This document shows positions 16,738 to 25,676 of a stretch of DNA of 64,000 bases, one piece after another. Origin of the DNA: Acidobacteriota bacterium (GTDB lineage Bacteria; Acidobacteriota; Thermoanaerobaculia; Multivoradales; J023). Position 1 is the stretch's first letter. Each line of letters starts with the position of its first letter. Made by a program: the position numbers and the translations under genes. The stretch is from the NCBI GenBank assembly GCA_029263315.1, contig JAJCXR010000040.1, forward strand, positions 1 through 64,000, in the 5' to 3' direction. The notes under the pieces are model-generated. The model worked only from the letters and a program-made list of their open reading frames with translations, was not told the origin of the DNA and made no database searches.

Positions 16738-16848
16738 ATGAAATACAGAGTGTTGATTGAGCTAGATGCGGATGGCGTTTTCGTCGCCCAAGTCCCGTCG
16801 CTGCCGGGTTACTTTCGCAAGGAACGACTTTTCGCAAGGCCTCCAACA
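16738..16848 (+). pseudogene. 5' fragment of a HicB-type antitoxin gene
   Basis: ATG 16738 encodes MKYRVLIELDADGVFVAQVP followed by SLPGYF, the typical first ~26 residues of HicB/UPF0150 antitoxins (partial RNase H-like fold). The usual SLPGC-SQG helix does not follow; instead the frame runs through RKERLFARPP into the palindrome cluster (TGAWHQ). No hicA gene is adjacent. I read it as a gene truncated by invasion and expansion of the repeats. Confidence 0.65.
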
Positions 16849-17095
16849 GGTGCCTGGCACCAAATTCCAGGCACCAAGTTCCAACCTCTCCAACAGGTGC
16901 CTGGCACCATCACGGAGGGCACTCTCCAACAGGTGCCTGGCACCAATTTCCGCAGCTTTTCACCTCCAACAGGTGCCTGGCACCAAGTTCCGCAGCTTCA
17001 CCAGCCTCCAACAGGTGCCTGGCACCAAGTTCCAACCTCTCCAACAGGTGCGTGGCAGCATCACGGAGGGCACTCTCCAACAGGTGCCTGGCACC
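16849..17095. repeat. Largest palindromic-element cluster (seven copies)
   Basis: Copies at 16849, 16896, 16932, 16972, 17014, 17047 (variant GGTGCGTGGCAGC) and 17083. They alternate with short linkers that themselves repeat (CCAAGTTCCAACCTCTCCAA; ATCACGGAGGGCACTCTCC). The ATCACGGAGGGCACT linker also occurs inside cas6, showing exchange or common descent between the two clusters. Confidence 0.95.
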
Positions 17096-17176
17096 AATTT
17101 CGGCAGGCACCAATTTCCGCAGGGGTGTGGTCGCGTGGCGATGATGCACTAAGCGCCCGTGGTTTCCGGGAGGGTC

Positions 17177-17962
17177 TCAGGGCACTCTCGCTCCGCAGCA
17201 CAGCCCCCGCGGCAAGGCCTCCAGACGTTTTCTCAGCCGCTCTCGCACTTCTTCACGGGACCGCTCAACGGCTTCTACATCGTGGCCCTCAGATTGCCAG
17301 GTGATGCTTTGGGTCAACAGAAAGGCACACCATTCGGTGGTGGGTCCATACAGCCCTTGGCTGGTTCGGTATTCTGGCCTACAGATGATGGGCTCGGGAT
17401 TGCCGCTGACCCAGGTCGGCCTCGGATCTTGCAGAGTGCCCCACAAAGCGATGGCGGCGAGCTCTTCGAAGATCAGGTCTAGACCCTCGGTGACCATCGC
17501 ATCGAGATAGTGGATGGCGACTTGCCAATCGGCCGTGGCGTAGTGGGACAGATGCACCGCCACGAAGGCACCGTGCTCGGGATTGGGATCCGTTGTTTGA
17601 GCGGCGGGGAGATCGAGCACTTGATCGAGGGTCCTCAGCAGTTGCTCGACAGCGGCTGGTCCGATCTCGTAAACACCATCTTTGCCTTCGGGGGACTCCA
17701 TCTCTAGACGCCCATCACCGTAAAGACGCCAGGCACGGTAGGTCGCTTTTTCCAGCCGAGCGCCCTGTCCCCTCGTGGGCCTGTCGACGCTACGCCAACC
17801 GGTGATCTCGCTGGCCTCCATCAAGAGATGTCGACCGTCGGCGGGGAAGGTTAGGTTCGCCTCGGATCGGGTCTCCTCAGGTCGCACTGTTTCATCAGCC
17901 TCGCTCAGGCTAGCGATCGAAACGAGCAAAGCTACGACTGCCGACTTGTGAAGTTGTCCCAT
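17177..17962 (-). CDS. Secreted protein of unknown function
   Basis: 261 aa from ATG 17962, chosen because MGQLHKSAVVALLVSIASLS forms a signal peptide; an earlier ATG at 18016 would add 18 non-signal residues. The mature protein has TYRAWRLYGDGRLEMESPEG, EQLLRTLDQVLDLPA and two cysteines near 205-215, without a family I recognise. The pattern of a leucine-rich helix after a strand pair recalls small periplasmic proteins. It lies in the same orientation as the next secreted protein (18086-18844), separated by 123 bp. Confidence 0.6.
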   Translation of the reverse strand: MGQLHKSAVVALLVSIASLSEADETVRPEETRSEANLTFPADGRHLLMEASEITGWRSVDRPTRGQGARLEKATYRAWRLYGDGRLEMESPEGKDGVYEIGPAAVEQLLRTLDQVLDLPAAQTTDPNPEHGAFVAVHLSHYATADWQVAIHYLDAMVTEGLDLIFEELAAIALWGTLQDPRPTWVSGNPEPIICRPEYRTSQGLYGPTTEWCAFLLTQSITWQSEGHDVEAVERSREEVRERLRKRLEALPRGLCCGARVP

Positions 17963-18085
17963 ATGTGGAGCTACGGGCGACGCAGCCATCGCGTCCAAAG
18001 TGGCTTCACCTCTCACTTCCAGCAGTCGAGTCCGTCGGCGAGAGCATCCTGCCGACGGACTCCGCTCAACCAGCGGCCGCAGCCC

Positions 18086-18844
18086 TTACCACTGGCTGAT
18101 CCGCAAATCGTAGATCGTCCAACCCTTCAACCCGATGTCGGCGATCCCGACCTCGGAAAAGTTTCTGTTGTTGAAGCCTTCACCAGCCACGGTGGCGATT
18201 TCATTACACATCGTGGAGCTCATTTCCGGCAGGTACCCACCCCCGCGACAGCGATCGGACGCAACCGGCACCCAAACCTCCATCGGCTCGCCGCCGTTGT
18301 ATTCGAAGGTCAGCTTCTCCAAGCTCCAGCTCAGGTCCCAAAGGCTGATATCGAGGGTCATACGATAGAGGGCATTCTGAAAGTTGACGTTCTTGCATTT
18401 GATGACTGGGCTCCAGCCCTGACTGCCGTCCGCCAAATGAAAGTTCTCGATGCCGACGCCATGGCAGGGCCCCACGTCACCGATAATGATGCCCGTACCC
18501 ACATAGTGATAGAGATCCCCTTGGATCGTATTACGACCGCGCCCTATCACCGCCAAATGGCCGGTGGAAGATGGATTCATCAGGTTGGCACCCGGGACCA
18601 GCTCGAAGACAATGCGTTGTGAGCGATTGTTTGGGACATCGGGGATACCCTTGATGGCCAGCACGGCGTTGGCATTGGGCAAGGCCGACACTTGATGTGG
18701 TCCAAGCCCAAAGGCGGTGCTCGATTGGCAATCCGTACAGAGCGATGGCTCGAAGGCCAAGGCGCTCTGACTCATCGGGCCTAGAACCAAAATAAGCAAA
18801 CCAACACAAAGCAGGACAACGGGAAATAGGCTTTTGCTATTCAT
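18086..18844 (-). CDS. Secreted protein of unknown function with N-terminal CxxC
   Basis: 252 aa from ATG 18844. A signal peptide covers ~1-30 (SLFPVVLLCVGLLILVLGPM, cleavage near ALA-FE). Six cysteines include SLCTDCQS just after cleavage. The middle is rich in short strands (GHLAVIGRGRNTIQGDLYHY, GTGIIIGDVG), suggesting a beta-sandwich or beta-helical body. No family recognised. ATG 18895 is possible but places extra charged residues before the signal. Confidence 0.6.
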   Translation of the reverse strand: MNSKSLFPVVLLCVGLLILVLGPMSQSALAFEPSLCTDCQSSTAFGLGPHQVSALPNANAVLAIKGIPDVPNNRSQRIVFELVPGANLMNPSSTGHLAVIGRGRNTIQGDLYHYVGTGIIIGDVGPCHGVGIENFHLADGSQGWSPVIKCKNVNFQNALYRMTLDISLWDLSWSLEKLTFEYNGGEPMEVWVPVASDRCRGGGYLPEMSSTMCNEIATVAGEGFNNRNFSEVGIADIGLKGWTIYDLRISQW

Positions 18845-19167
18845 GGTGACTCCCAAAGTTACTCGACATCTAAGTAAATGTTGTCGACTACCCACCGGTA
18901 GTTGGAAAACATGTACTAGGCTCCTGGGTCTCGGGGGCTATCGATGTCGCTATCAATAGATGCGCTCAACTCCGCAGGATGCGGATCGAGCTCAGTTGTC
19001 CTAGGCGCAACAGAACGCTGAGCTGGATCACAGGCAACATCAAAGAGCTCCGTCGAGGCGCGAAGCCGCCTGACAGGACGTGGATTTAGGCCATTCCTAC
19101 GTTGTATCCTGCCACCGGACAGAGGATCTCTTTCGGGTTCCATAACGCCGTCCGTCGAGGGATCATC

Positions 19168-21798
19168 ATGTGCTCTAGGGCCGCGGGCCACCGTGCTGTT
19201 CGACAACATCGTTCGATATGTCTCCTCCTGTGCAGCCCGGCGCTGCTGCTCCTGCTGCTGGCCTGCGGTGAGGGTGGTGGCCCCTTGGCCGGAGGAACCT
19301 TGGACGAAGGAGCAGCAGCGGCGCAAGACGGACTGTCATCTGGCCTGGGATCCACGGACAACCGCACTTCCGGGGCCGAGGTTCCACTGCTGCTCGACCT
19401 CACCGATCCGCCGTCGTTGGGCGAAGGATTTGTCGTCTGGGAGTCCAACCGCAGCAGTGCTTGGCGACTTTGGCAACGTTCCTTCGACGGCTCGACGGCC
19501 CAGCAGCTGACCTTTCAGGACGGGCCACGCCAGCATTGCTGTGCCCACATCTCACCGGATGGTCAACGTTTGGCATATCTGAGCTTGCCCAAGGGGGCCG
19601 AGCGGTATCCGATGGCGGGGGCCAGCGGCGAGCTGCGTCTACTCGAGCTCGATGGCGGAGACGGACAGGGCGAGGCGCAGATTCTGGCGACGGAGGCCCG
19701 CACGTACTTCGAGCACCGGGCCGCGGTGTGGCGAGACGATCGCCTCTTGCTCTACATCGACGGTGAAGGCCGTACCCAGGAGATCGACTTGGAGACCGGG
19801 TCGACGCGACTCTTGGTGCGAGAAGGGCCGCCGGGACGGGGTTGGTTACTCGATCCCAACTTGCGTTTTGCGGTGGAGGGAACGCCCCGTTTCTCGCCCT
19901 ACGACGCTAGCCAGCAAGCCGTCCGTCCTGAACCGTCCCGCGGCGGTTGCCAGGCTTACTTCACCCAAGATGGACGCTACGGCTTTTGGCTGGCGGGGGC
20001 GGGCGGCCCCATCCGCGCCCTCGACATGGACAGCGGCCTGACGCACGATCTGCTGCGCAAAGGCGATCACCGATTACCGGCGGACTGGGACTACCTCTAC
20101 TTCCCAATGCTCTCCGCCGACAATGCCTTCCTGGTGTGGGGGGCCTCCGACGGCACCCACGATCACACCCGGGCCGACTACGAGATCTTCCTGGCGGAAA
20201 TCGACCCACAGCGCATGCAGGTGGTCAACAATCCCCGCCGCGTCAGCTCCCATGCCGCCACCGATCGCTTTCCCGCAGTCTGGGCGCGTCCGCAAGTGCT
20301 CGGGCGCCACAGCGGTGAGGCGCCGCTGCGGCTCGAGATGACGGCGCAGGGCGAGGGCTGGCGATGGGATTTCGGCGACGGCAGCGATGTCTCGGGGGAA
20401 TCCACGCACACGTATGCGCAGGCCGGGCGCTATGCGGTGGTGGCACGGCGCAACGGCGAAGAGCTGCACGGCACGGTGCAAGTGGCGGCCCCTGAGCCAC
20501 CTACCTTGCGACAAACGAACGTCAGGGACAACGGCCTGGCCCTGTGGTTACATTTCGACGAACCGGTGGAGTTGACGAAGGACGACGTCCGCCTCGACAG
20601 CGGCATCGCCATCGTCGAGGCCAACCCCGAAGGCGACAGTAGTTGGCGCCTGCGCTTGGCAGAACCTCTGGGCCGAGAGGACACGCTGCGCCTGCGGGGT
20701 ATCACCGACCGCGCCCAGCGGCCCAACTCCATGGCGGACACCGCCGTCCCCATCGTCACCTCCCGCTGGCCCGCCGACCGACGAGGTTTGATCTTCCTGT
20801 GGCAGGCTGGCGACCGTCGTAATCTGGTCCAAGATCCCGTGCAGGGGGGCGAGCACGCTACCCTGCTGGAGCCGGTGGGACCCGCTTGGTTGGATCGTCA
20901 CTTCGCCATGGTCACCCGCGGTGGCGCCTTCATAGCTGACTTGGGCACCATGGACCGCCTTTACCACGGCGCCCGTCAAAGCAATGAGCTGAGCCTCGAA
21001 ATGACGGTCGAAGCTGCAACGATTGAAGCAGCTACGAACGGGACAGCGGGCGACGGCGATGTCTTCGCCTTCGGCGACGGCAACAAGCTCAATGCCTCCC
21101 TCAGCCAAGAAAGCGGACGCTGGATCGTGCGTTGGCGCACCTCATCCTCCAGTCGCAGCGCACCGCCCCCCCTCGACCTCGGCGCAGTGGTGCCGGGACA
21201 GGCTCAACACCTGGTGGTGACCTATACCCCAGGACATCTCCGCGGCTGGCTCGACGGCCAAAAAACCGTCGAGTCCAGCGAGCTGATGGGGGGCTTTTTC
21301 CCTTGGAAGCGCCGCACCCTGTCCTTCGGACGTCAATGGCCAGAACGCAATCCCTGGCATGGACGCATTTGGGGCGTGGCGGCATGGCAGCGGGAGCTCT
21401 CCGAGGAGGAGGTGGCGGAGAATCTGCGGCGCTCGCGTCTGCCACCCATCGGCGTCGACGTATTGCCGCCACTGCGCTTGCGGGGCACCCTACTGGCCAA
21501 GGCGAGCCTGCCCACCCTCGAGGACATCAGCCCCTACCGGGAAGCCCTGGCGGTTTTCGAGTACCGCGTTGATGAGGTACTGCAAGGGGACTTCAACCGC
21601 TCCAACGTGCGGGTGGTCCATCGGGTATGGCTGGATGGCGAAAAAACGGCGATCAGTCGGCTACCCGTCGGCCAATCGGTGAGTCTGGATTTGCAACCCT
21701 TCCTCGATCAACCCCAGCTCGAGAGTCTGTATTTGTCCCAGAATTTGCCAACCACCGCCGACGGCCGCCTTTTCTTCAGCGACCGCATACGTCCCTGA
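19168..21798 (+). CDS. Lipoprotein with TolB/WD40-like propeller, PKD and LamG-like domains
   Basis: 876 aa from ATG 19168. The signal ends in a lipobox (LLLLLLACGEGG), so the protein is probably lipid-anchored. Residues ~100-400 contain propeller-type repeats (GFVVWESNRSSAWRLWQRSF, CCAHISPDGQRLAYLSLPKG). A PKD domain follows (~405-445, WRWDFGDGSDVSGESTHTYA), then a strand-rich linker. A LamG-like region at ~600-740 ends GRIWGVAAWQRELSEEEVAE. The stop is 10 bp from the GTG of the algI-like gene, so it is likely co-transcribed with the O-acetylation pair; a role in surface polysaccharide is inferred from context. Confidence 0.85.
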   Translation: MCSRAAGHRAVRQHRSICLLLCSPALLLLLLACGEGGGPLAGGTLDEGAAAAQDGLSSGLGSTDNRTSGAEVPLLLDLTDPPSLGEGFVVWESNRSSAWRLWQRSFDGSTAQQLTFQDGPRQHCCAHISPDGQRLAYLSLPKGAERYPMAGASGELRLLELDGGDGQGEAQILATEARTYFEHRAAVWRDDRLLLYIDGEGRTQEIDLETGSTRLLVREGPPGRGWLLDPNLRFAVEGTPRFSPYDASQQAVRPEPSRGGCQAYFTQDGRYGFWLAGAGGPIRALDMDSGLTHDLLRKGDHRLPADWDYLYFPMLSADNAFLVWGASDGTHDHTRADYEIFLAEIDPQRMQVVNNPRRVSSHAATDRFPAVWARPQVLGRHSGEAPLRLEMTAQGEGWRWDFGDGSDVSGESTHTYAQAGRYAVVARRNGEELHGTVQVAAPEPPTLRQTNVRDNGLALWLHFDEPVELTKDDVRLDSGIAIVEANPEGDSSWRLRLAEPLGREDTLRLRGITDRAQRPNSMADTAVPIVTSRWPADRRGLIFLWQAGDRRNLVQDPVQGGEHATLLEPVGPAWLDRHFAMVTRGGAFIADLGTMDRLYHGARQSNELSLEMTVEAATIEAATNGTAGDGDVFAFGDGNKLNASLSQESGRWIVRWRTSSSSRSAPPPLDLGAVVPGQAQHLVVTYTPGHLRGWLDGQKTVESSELMGGFFPWKRRTLSFGRQWPERNPWHGRIWGVAAWQRELSEEEVAENLRRSRLPPIGVDVLPPLRLRGTLLAKASLPTLEDISPYREALAVFEYRVDEVLQGDFNRSNVRVVHRVWLDGEKTAISRLPVGQSVSLDLQPFLDQPQLESLYLSQNLPTTADGRLFFSDRIRP

Positions 21799-21807
21799 AG
21801 CTGCGCC

Positions 21808-23274
21808 GTGGTCTTCAGCTCGCACCTCTTTTGCTTCTATTTCCTGCCCCTGTCCTTGCTCGTCTACTACGCCTTACCCCGGCGTGGTCGACATTTGGGC
21901 CTGACCCTGCTCAGCTATTTGTTTTACGGTTGGGCCAATCCCGCTTTCATGCTACTGATGCTCTTTTCCACCACCGTCGACTACCTTTGCGGCTTGGTGG
22001 TGGCAGAGGCTCGCCCCTTCACTGACGGCGATCCCGCCCGCCTCGACCCGAGCACGGTACGCAGCCGGCGCCAAAAACTGGCCCTGGGTGTTTCGTTGGT
22101 CAGCAACCTGTCGCTGCTGGGCTTCTTCAAGTATTTCAATCTGGCGGCGGACAGCTACCACGCCCTGCTGGCCTGGGGAGGCATCCCGGTAACGACGGGC
22201 GACGCGGTGTTGCGCGTCACCTTGCCCTTGGGCATCAGCTTCTACACCTTCCAGTCCATGAGCTACACCCTCGATGTATACCGCGGACGGTGCGCCGCCC
22301 TGCGCAATCCCATCGACTTCGCTTGCTATGTGTCGATGTTTCCGCAGCTGGTGGCCGGCCCGATCGTGCGCTTCTCGGAGATCGCCGAGCAACTGAAGCA
22401 ACGCAGCCACACCTTGCAGAAGATGGCCCAAGGCTTTGCTTGCTTCAGCCTCGGCATGGCAAAGAAGGTGTTGATCGCCAACCCCTGCGGCAAGGTGGCG
22501 GACTTGACCTTCGGCGCCGCCTCCGTCGAAAGTCTCGACGCTTGGTGGGGCGCCTTGGCTTACACCTTTCAGATCTACTTCGATTTCAGCGGATACTCGG
22601 ACATGGCCATCGGCCTGGGGCTGATGTTTGGCTTTGTGCTGCCCCAGAACTTCGATGCCCCGTACCGCGCCCGATCGATCACCGACTTCTGGCGTCGCTG
22701 GCATATGTCGCTGTCCCGTTGGCTGAAGGACTACCTCTACATACCCTTGGGTGGCAATCGTAAGGGTCGCGGCCGCACCTACCTCAACCTGATGATCGTC
22801 ATGCTGCTCGGTGGCCTGTGGCACGGTGCCGCTTGGACCTTCGTCGCTTGGGGGGCGGTGCACGGAGTCCTGCTGGCGATCGAGCGTTGGCGGCGGGAGC
22901 GCCGAGGGATAGACATGCCTGCGACGGGGGGCTGGGGCCTTGTCCGCTGGACGACGACCTTCCTCGCTGTGGTGCTCTCGTGGGTGCTCTTCCGGGCCGA
23001 CTCCCTGGGGCACGCCGGTCGCTACCTGGGTTCCATGCTCGGTATCGGGGCAGCGGGGCCGCCGGCCTCCCTGCTCGGCGGGCTGATCTTCCGGCCCTAC
23101 TATGTGCTCTGTCTGTGTTTGGCGGCGTCGATCGTTGGCTTCGGTCACACGACGTGGTCCTGGACGGAAGAGCTCGGTTTGCGAAAAGCCGGCGCCGCTT
23201 TCTTGGCCCTGGCGGTCGCCCTCCTGGCCATGGAAACACAGGGCTATAACCCATTCATCTACTTCATCTTCTAA
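21808..23274 (+). CDS. MBOAT O-acyltransferase, AlgI-type
   Basis: 488 aa, GTG start at 21808. The sequence matches AlgI/DltB-type membrane-bound O-acyltransferases: N-terminal FSSHLFCFYFLPLSLLVYYA, then FFKYFNLAADSY, LPLGISFYTFQSMSYTLDVY and FPQLVAGPIVR. DFWRRWHMSLSRWLKDYLYI precedes the conserved active-site His in LLGGLWHGAAWTFVAWG (~330). About ten hydrophobic segments. These enzymes pass acetyl groups across the inner membrane to periplasmic AlgJ/AlgX-type partners, here encoded 14 bp downstream. The acceptor polysaccharide is unknown. Confidence 0.95.
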   Translation: MVFSSHLFCFYFLPLSLLVYYALPRRGRHLGLTLLSYLFYGWANPAFMLLMLFSTTVDYLCGLVVAEARPFTDGDPARLDPSTVRSRRQKLALGVSLVSNLSLLGFFKYFNLAADSYHALLAWGGIPVTTGDAVLRVTLPLGISFYTFQSMSYTLDVYRGRCAALRNPIDFACYVSMFPQLVAGPIVRFSEIAEQLKQRSHTLQKMAQGFACFSLGMAKKVLIANPCGKVADLTFGAASVESLDAWWGALAYTFQIYFDFSGYSDMAIGLGLMFGFVLPQNFDAPYRARSITDFWRRWHMSLSRWLKDYLYIPLGGNRKGRGRTYLNLMIVMLLGGLWHGAAWTFVAWGAVHGVLLAIERWRRERRGIDMPATGGWGLVRWTTTFLAVVLSWVLFRADSLGHAGRYLGSMLGIGAAGPPASLLGGLIFRPYYVLCLCLAASIVGFGHTTWSWTEELGLRKAGAAFLALAVALLAMETQGYNPFIYFIF

Positions 23275-23288
23275 AGGAGGGGCGAGCC

Positions 23289-24617
23289 ATGGCGAAGGAT
23301 CGACAGCGCCTCGTCGGCGGCACCCTGATAGTGGCCAGTCTGCTCATGCTGCTCGCCGTTCCGGTGACCCGCCAAACGGTGGCAGGGCACGGGGACTTGT
23401 GGCAATGGCCTTCCGTCGAGGCATCGAGGCAATCGGGCCCCTGGGCCTTGAATCGACGGCTGCAAGCGGCCATCGACAGTTTCGAGGAACGGTTGGAGAG
23501 CGACTCGCCGGTCCAGGGCTGGAGCCAACCGTGGGTGCAATATGTTCTCAGCCGTTGGGGCGGCGTCGGCAATGAGCAAACCTACCTGGGGCGTGACGGT
23601 TGGCTGATCTATCGCCCAGGGTTCGACTACTTGATCGGCAACGGTTTCCTCGATACCGAGGTGCTCACCCAACGTCGGCGCCAGGCTCCGAGTTGGCAGG
23701 CACCACCCCAGCCCAATCCCCTACCGGTCCTCCTCGACTTCCACCAACAAATACAACAACGGGGAATCCAACTGCTCCTGCTACCGGTGCCCAGTAAGGC
23801 CATGGTCCACCCGGAAGCGCTGAATCCGCGGACACCCCTGGGTCCAGACTTGCAGAATCCGTCCTACGATCGGTTCGTCGAGCGGCTGCAAGCCGCCGGA
23901 ATTGAAGTCGTCGATGCGTTTGCGGTCCTGCGGGAGCTTCGGCGCAATCAGGACGCCTTCCTGCGCACCGATTCCCACTGGAATCCTGCCGCAGTCGATG
24001 CCGTGGCCCGGTATTTAGCGGCGCTCGTCGGCCCCAGATTGTCCTCCACAACAGGTGCCTGGCACCGATTTCAAGACCAAAACACAGGCCAAGACACAAC
24101 GGCTCCCACGCCTTCCCCAACAGGTGCCTGGCACCGATCTCAAGACCAAAATCAAAACACATCGCTCTCCGCGCCTTGGAATCGCCACAGCATCACGATC
24201 AAGGGACGTGGCGATCTACACCACCTGCTGGGCATGCCAGCGACGGAGGCCTGGCAATTGCTGGCCATCGAGTCGGTGAAGATCCAAACCGTTGGTGACA
24301 GCGACGATCGCCTGTGGAAAGCCGATCGCCGATCGCCGTTGTTGCTCCTAGGCGACAGTTTCACCAACGTTTATTCGGATCCCAACCTGGGCTGGGGAAG
24401 CGGTGCCGGTCTGGCCGAGCAACTGTCTTACCACCTCCACGCCGGCGTTGACCGCTTGGCCATCCAAGACGGTAGCGCCACCAAAGTGCGGCGGCGCCTG
24501 GCCGATGAGCAGGCCGCCGGCCGGGATCGCCTGCAGGGCAAAGAGGTGGTGATCTACCAATTCGCCGTCCGTGAGCTGTCGGTGGGAGATTGGCAACGGG
24601 TTGAGCTGACCAGGTAA
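23289..24617 (+). CDS. AlgJ/AlgX-like SGNH-type O-acetyltransferase
   Basis: 442 aa, AAGGAGG before ATG 23289. An N-terminal signal anchor (~9-27) places it in the periplasm. DGWLIYRPGFDYLIG, LLPVPSKAMVHPEAL, the catalytic-type DSHWNP (~233-238) and LLLLGDSFTNVYS (~355) match the AlgJ/AlgX family, with GDSF carrying the nucleophilic Ser and DxH the His. It completes the AlgI-like system upstream. Residues ~252-297 are a hydrophilic insert (TGAWHRFQDQN twice in variant form) encoded by two palindromic elements, falling between DSHW and GDSF, presumably in a surface loop. Confidence 0.88.
   Translation: MAKDRQRLVGGTLIVASLLMLLAVPVTRQTVAGHGDLWQWPSVEASRQSGPWALNRRLQAAIDSFEERLESDSPVQGWSQPWVQYVLSRWGGVGNEQTYLGRDGWLIYRPGFDYLIGNGFLDTEVLTQRRRQAPSWQAPPQPNPLPVLLDFHQQIQQRGIQLLLLPVPSKAMVHPEALNPRTPLGPDLQNPSYDRFVERLQAAGIEVVDAFAVLRELRRNQDAFLRTDSHWNPAAVDAVARYLAALVGPRLSSTTGAWHRFQDQNTGQDTTAPTPSPTGAWHRSQDQNQNTSLSAPWNRHSITIKGRGDLHHLLGMPATEAWQLLAIESVKIQTVGDSDDRLWKADRRSPLLLLGDSFTNVYSDPNLGWGSGAGLAEQLSYHLHAGVDRLAIQDGSATKVRRRLADEQAAGRDRLQGKEVVIYQFAVRELSVGDWQRVELTR
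24054..24135. repeat. Two palindromic elements inside the algJ-like gene
   Basis: GGTGCCTGGCACC at 24054-24066 and 24123-24135, each followed by a copy of a CAAGACCAAAA-containing linker. Read as TGAWH, a different frame from cas6. Confidence 0.95.
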
Positions 24618-24932
24618 GAACGCAATTCCTTGCCATTCCGAGATACTCGACGCAAGGGCCACACGGCGAGGCGACATGGCGCCGGCCGTAGGGATACTGA
24701 TGATCCTCGATCGGGCAGTCAAAACCCGCGGGGGTAGAGTCACGGCGCCCAGCAAACCAGTCAAGGGCCTAGGGGTGAGGTTCGAACTAGCAGCGAGAAA
24801 GCCGTGGGTTCGCAACCCCAACGTTCTATGTCCGTAATAGATAGCGGCACCAGACTGTTCGTTTGGCCTTCGCTCATTGCCGGATCTTGGGTCGTCCGGC
24901 GACCTGTATTCGATAAATTGTGAGACCATTTC
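24618..24932. other. 315-bp intergenic region
   Basis: No gene is supported. Around 24775-24830 there are two TTCG-containing arms (GAGGTTCGAAC, GGGTTCGCAACCCC) that look superficially tRNA-like but do not fold into a tRNA. The promoter of the following lipoprotein gene should be here. Confidence 0.45.
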
Positions 24933-25358
24933 ATGTCTAAGCTCAAGAAAAAGTTATTCCCGTACTCCTTCACGGTAGCTCGTCGTACCCTCTTTGCTAT
25001 CGGCTTGATTTTGCAATGCGCCATTGTCGTTGGCTGTGACGGCTCGTCACCCAGCGAACCATGCCGCGGTCCATTGCAAGTGGGAGGTGATGTTACGAGG
25101 CCGGAGAAGCTCTTTACACCACAGCCCCACTACACCGAGGAAGCACGACTGGCAAGAGTCCAGGGAACCGTCATCGTGCAAGCGATTATCAACTGCGACG
25201 GTGAAGTCACCAATATCAAGGTGCTCCAAGGTTTGCCCTTGGGGCTCACCGAGTCGACGGTCGCCGCAATGTCCCGCTGGCGATTCGACCCGGCCAGGCA
25301 AAATGGCAGGCCGGTCATGGTGTACTACAACCTGACGGTAAGTTTCCGGCTGCAATGA
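24933..25358 (+). CDS. Lipoprotein with TonB-type C-terminal domain
   Basis: 141 aa. A hydrophobic signal (~17-33) ends in VVGC, a lipobox-like cleavage site. Residues ~60-141 match the TonB C-terminal fold as found in energy-transducer-like proteins: QPHYTEEARLARVQGTVIVQ, NCDGEVTNIKVLQGLPLGLT and MSRWRFDPARQNGRPVMVYY. The Pro-rich spacer and N-terminal anchor of true TonB are missing, so this is one of the many small TonB-C proteins typical of Acidobacteriota-like genomes rather than an energy transducer. It is followed directly by palindromic repeats. Confidence 0.85.
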   Translation: MSKLKKKLFPYSFTVARRTLFAIGLILQCAIVVGCDGSSPSEPCRGPLQVGGDVTRPEKLFTPQPHYTEEARLARVQGTVIVQAIINCDGEVTNIKVLQGLPLGLTESTVAAMSRWRFDPARQNGRPVMVYYNLTVSFRLQ

Positions 25359-25374
25359 CGTTGCTGACGCTGCA

Positions 25375-25510
25375 GGTGCCCGGCACCGACGCTGCAGGTG
25401 CCCGGCTGCTACAGGTGCCTGGCACCGAAGCCAAGCCAGCCAGCCGATCTACAGCCAGCCAGCCGATCTACAGCAGGAACCAAACTACCGAGCTACAGGT
25501 GCCTGGCACC
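25375..25510. repeat. Palindromic-element cluster between tonB-C gene and malQ
   Basis: Variants GGTGCCCGGCACC (25375) and GGTGCCCGGC (25395), and exact copies at 25414-25426 and 25498-25510. CAGCCAGCCGATCTACAGC is tandemly repeated between the last two. 25511-25676 contains no recognisable gene. Confidence 0.9.
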
Positions 25511-25676
25511 TAAGCCAGCCTGGCAATGTGGTCGAAGTCGCGGTCAGCGATCCGCAGGTCGACGGTCAGCCTGGCTGGGTCAGGGTCTATCCCCAAGGCA
25601 GAAGCCGAGGCGGTCAACTCACCTGCCAGACACCCCCGAGGGCGAGTCGCTGAGCCGCGAGCACGGGACCAATACC

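Noticed and set aside
16651..17304. 217-aa and 128-aa plus-strand ORFs through the palindrome cluster
   Set aside because: They are open only because the palindrome lacks stops in any frame; apart from the HicB-like start there is no domain.
21952..23148. 398-aa antisense ORF opposite the algI-like gene
   Set aside because: It is a high-GC shadow of a clearly recognisable MBOAT gene, with no domain of its own.
24765..24835. tRNA-like TTCGA arms (GAGGTTCGAAC and GGGTTCGCAACCCC)
   Set aside because: The intervening length and the lack of pairing in acceptor and T stems do not allow a tRNA cloverleaf on either strand.
25511..25676. Short open stretch GNVVEVAVSDPQVDGQPGW downstream of the repeats
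   Set aside because: It looks protein-like but has no start, no RBS and no recognisable family; too short to call even as a fragment.
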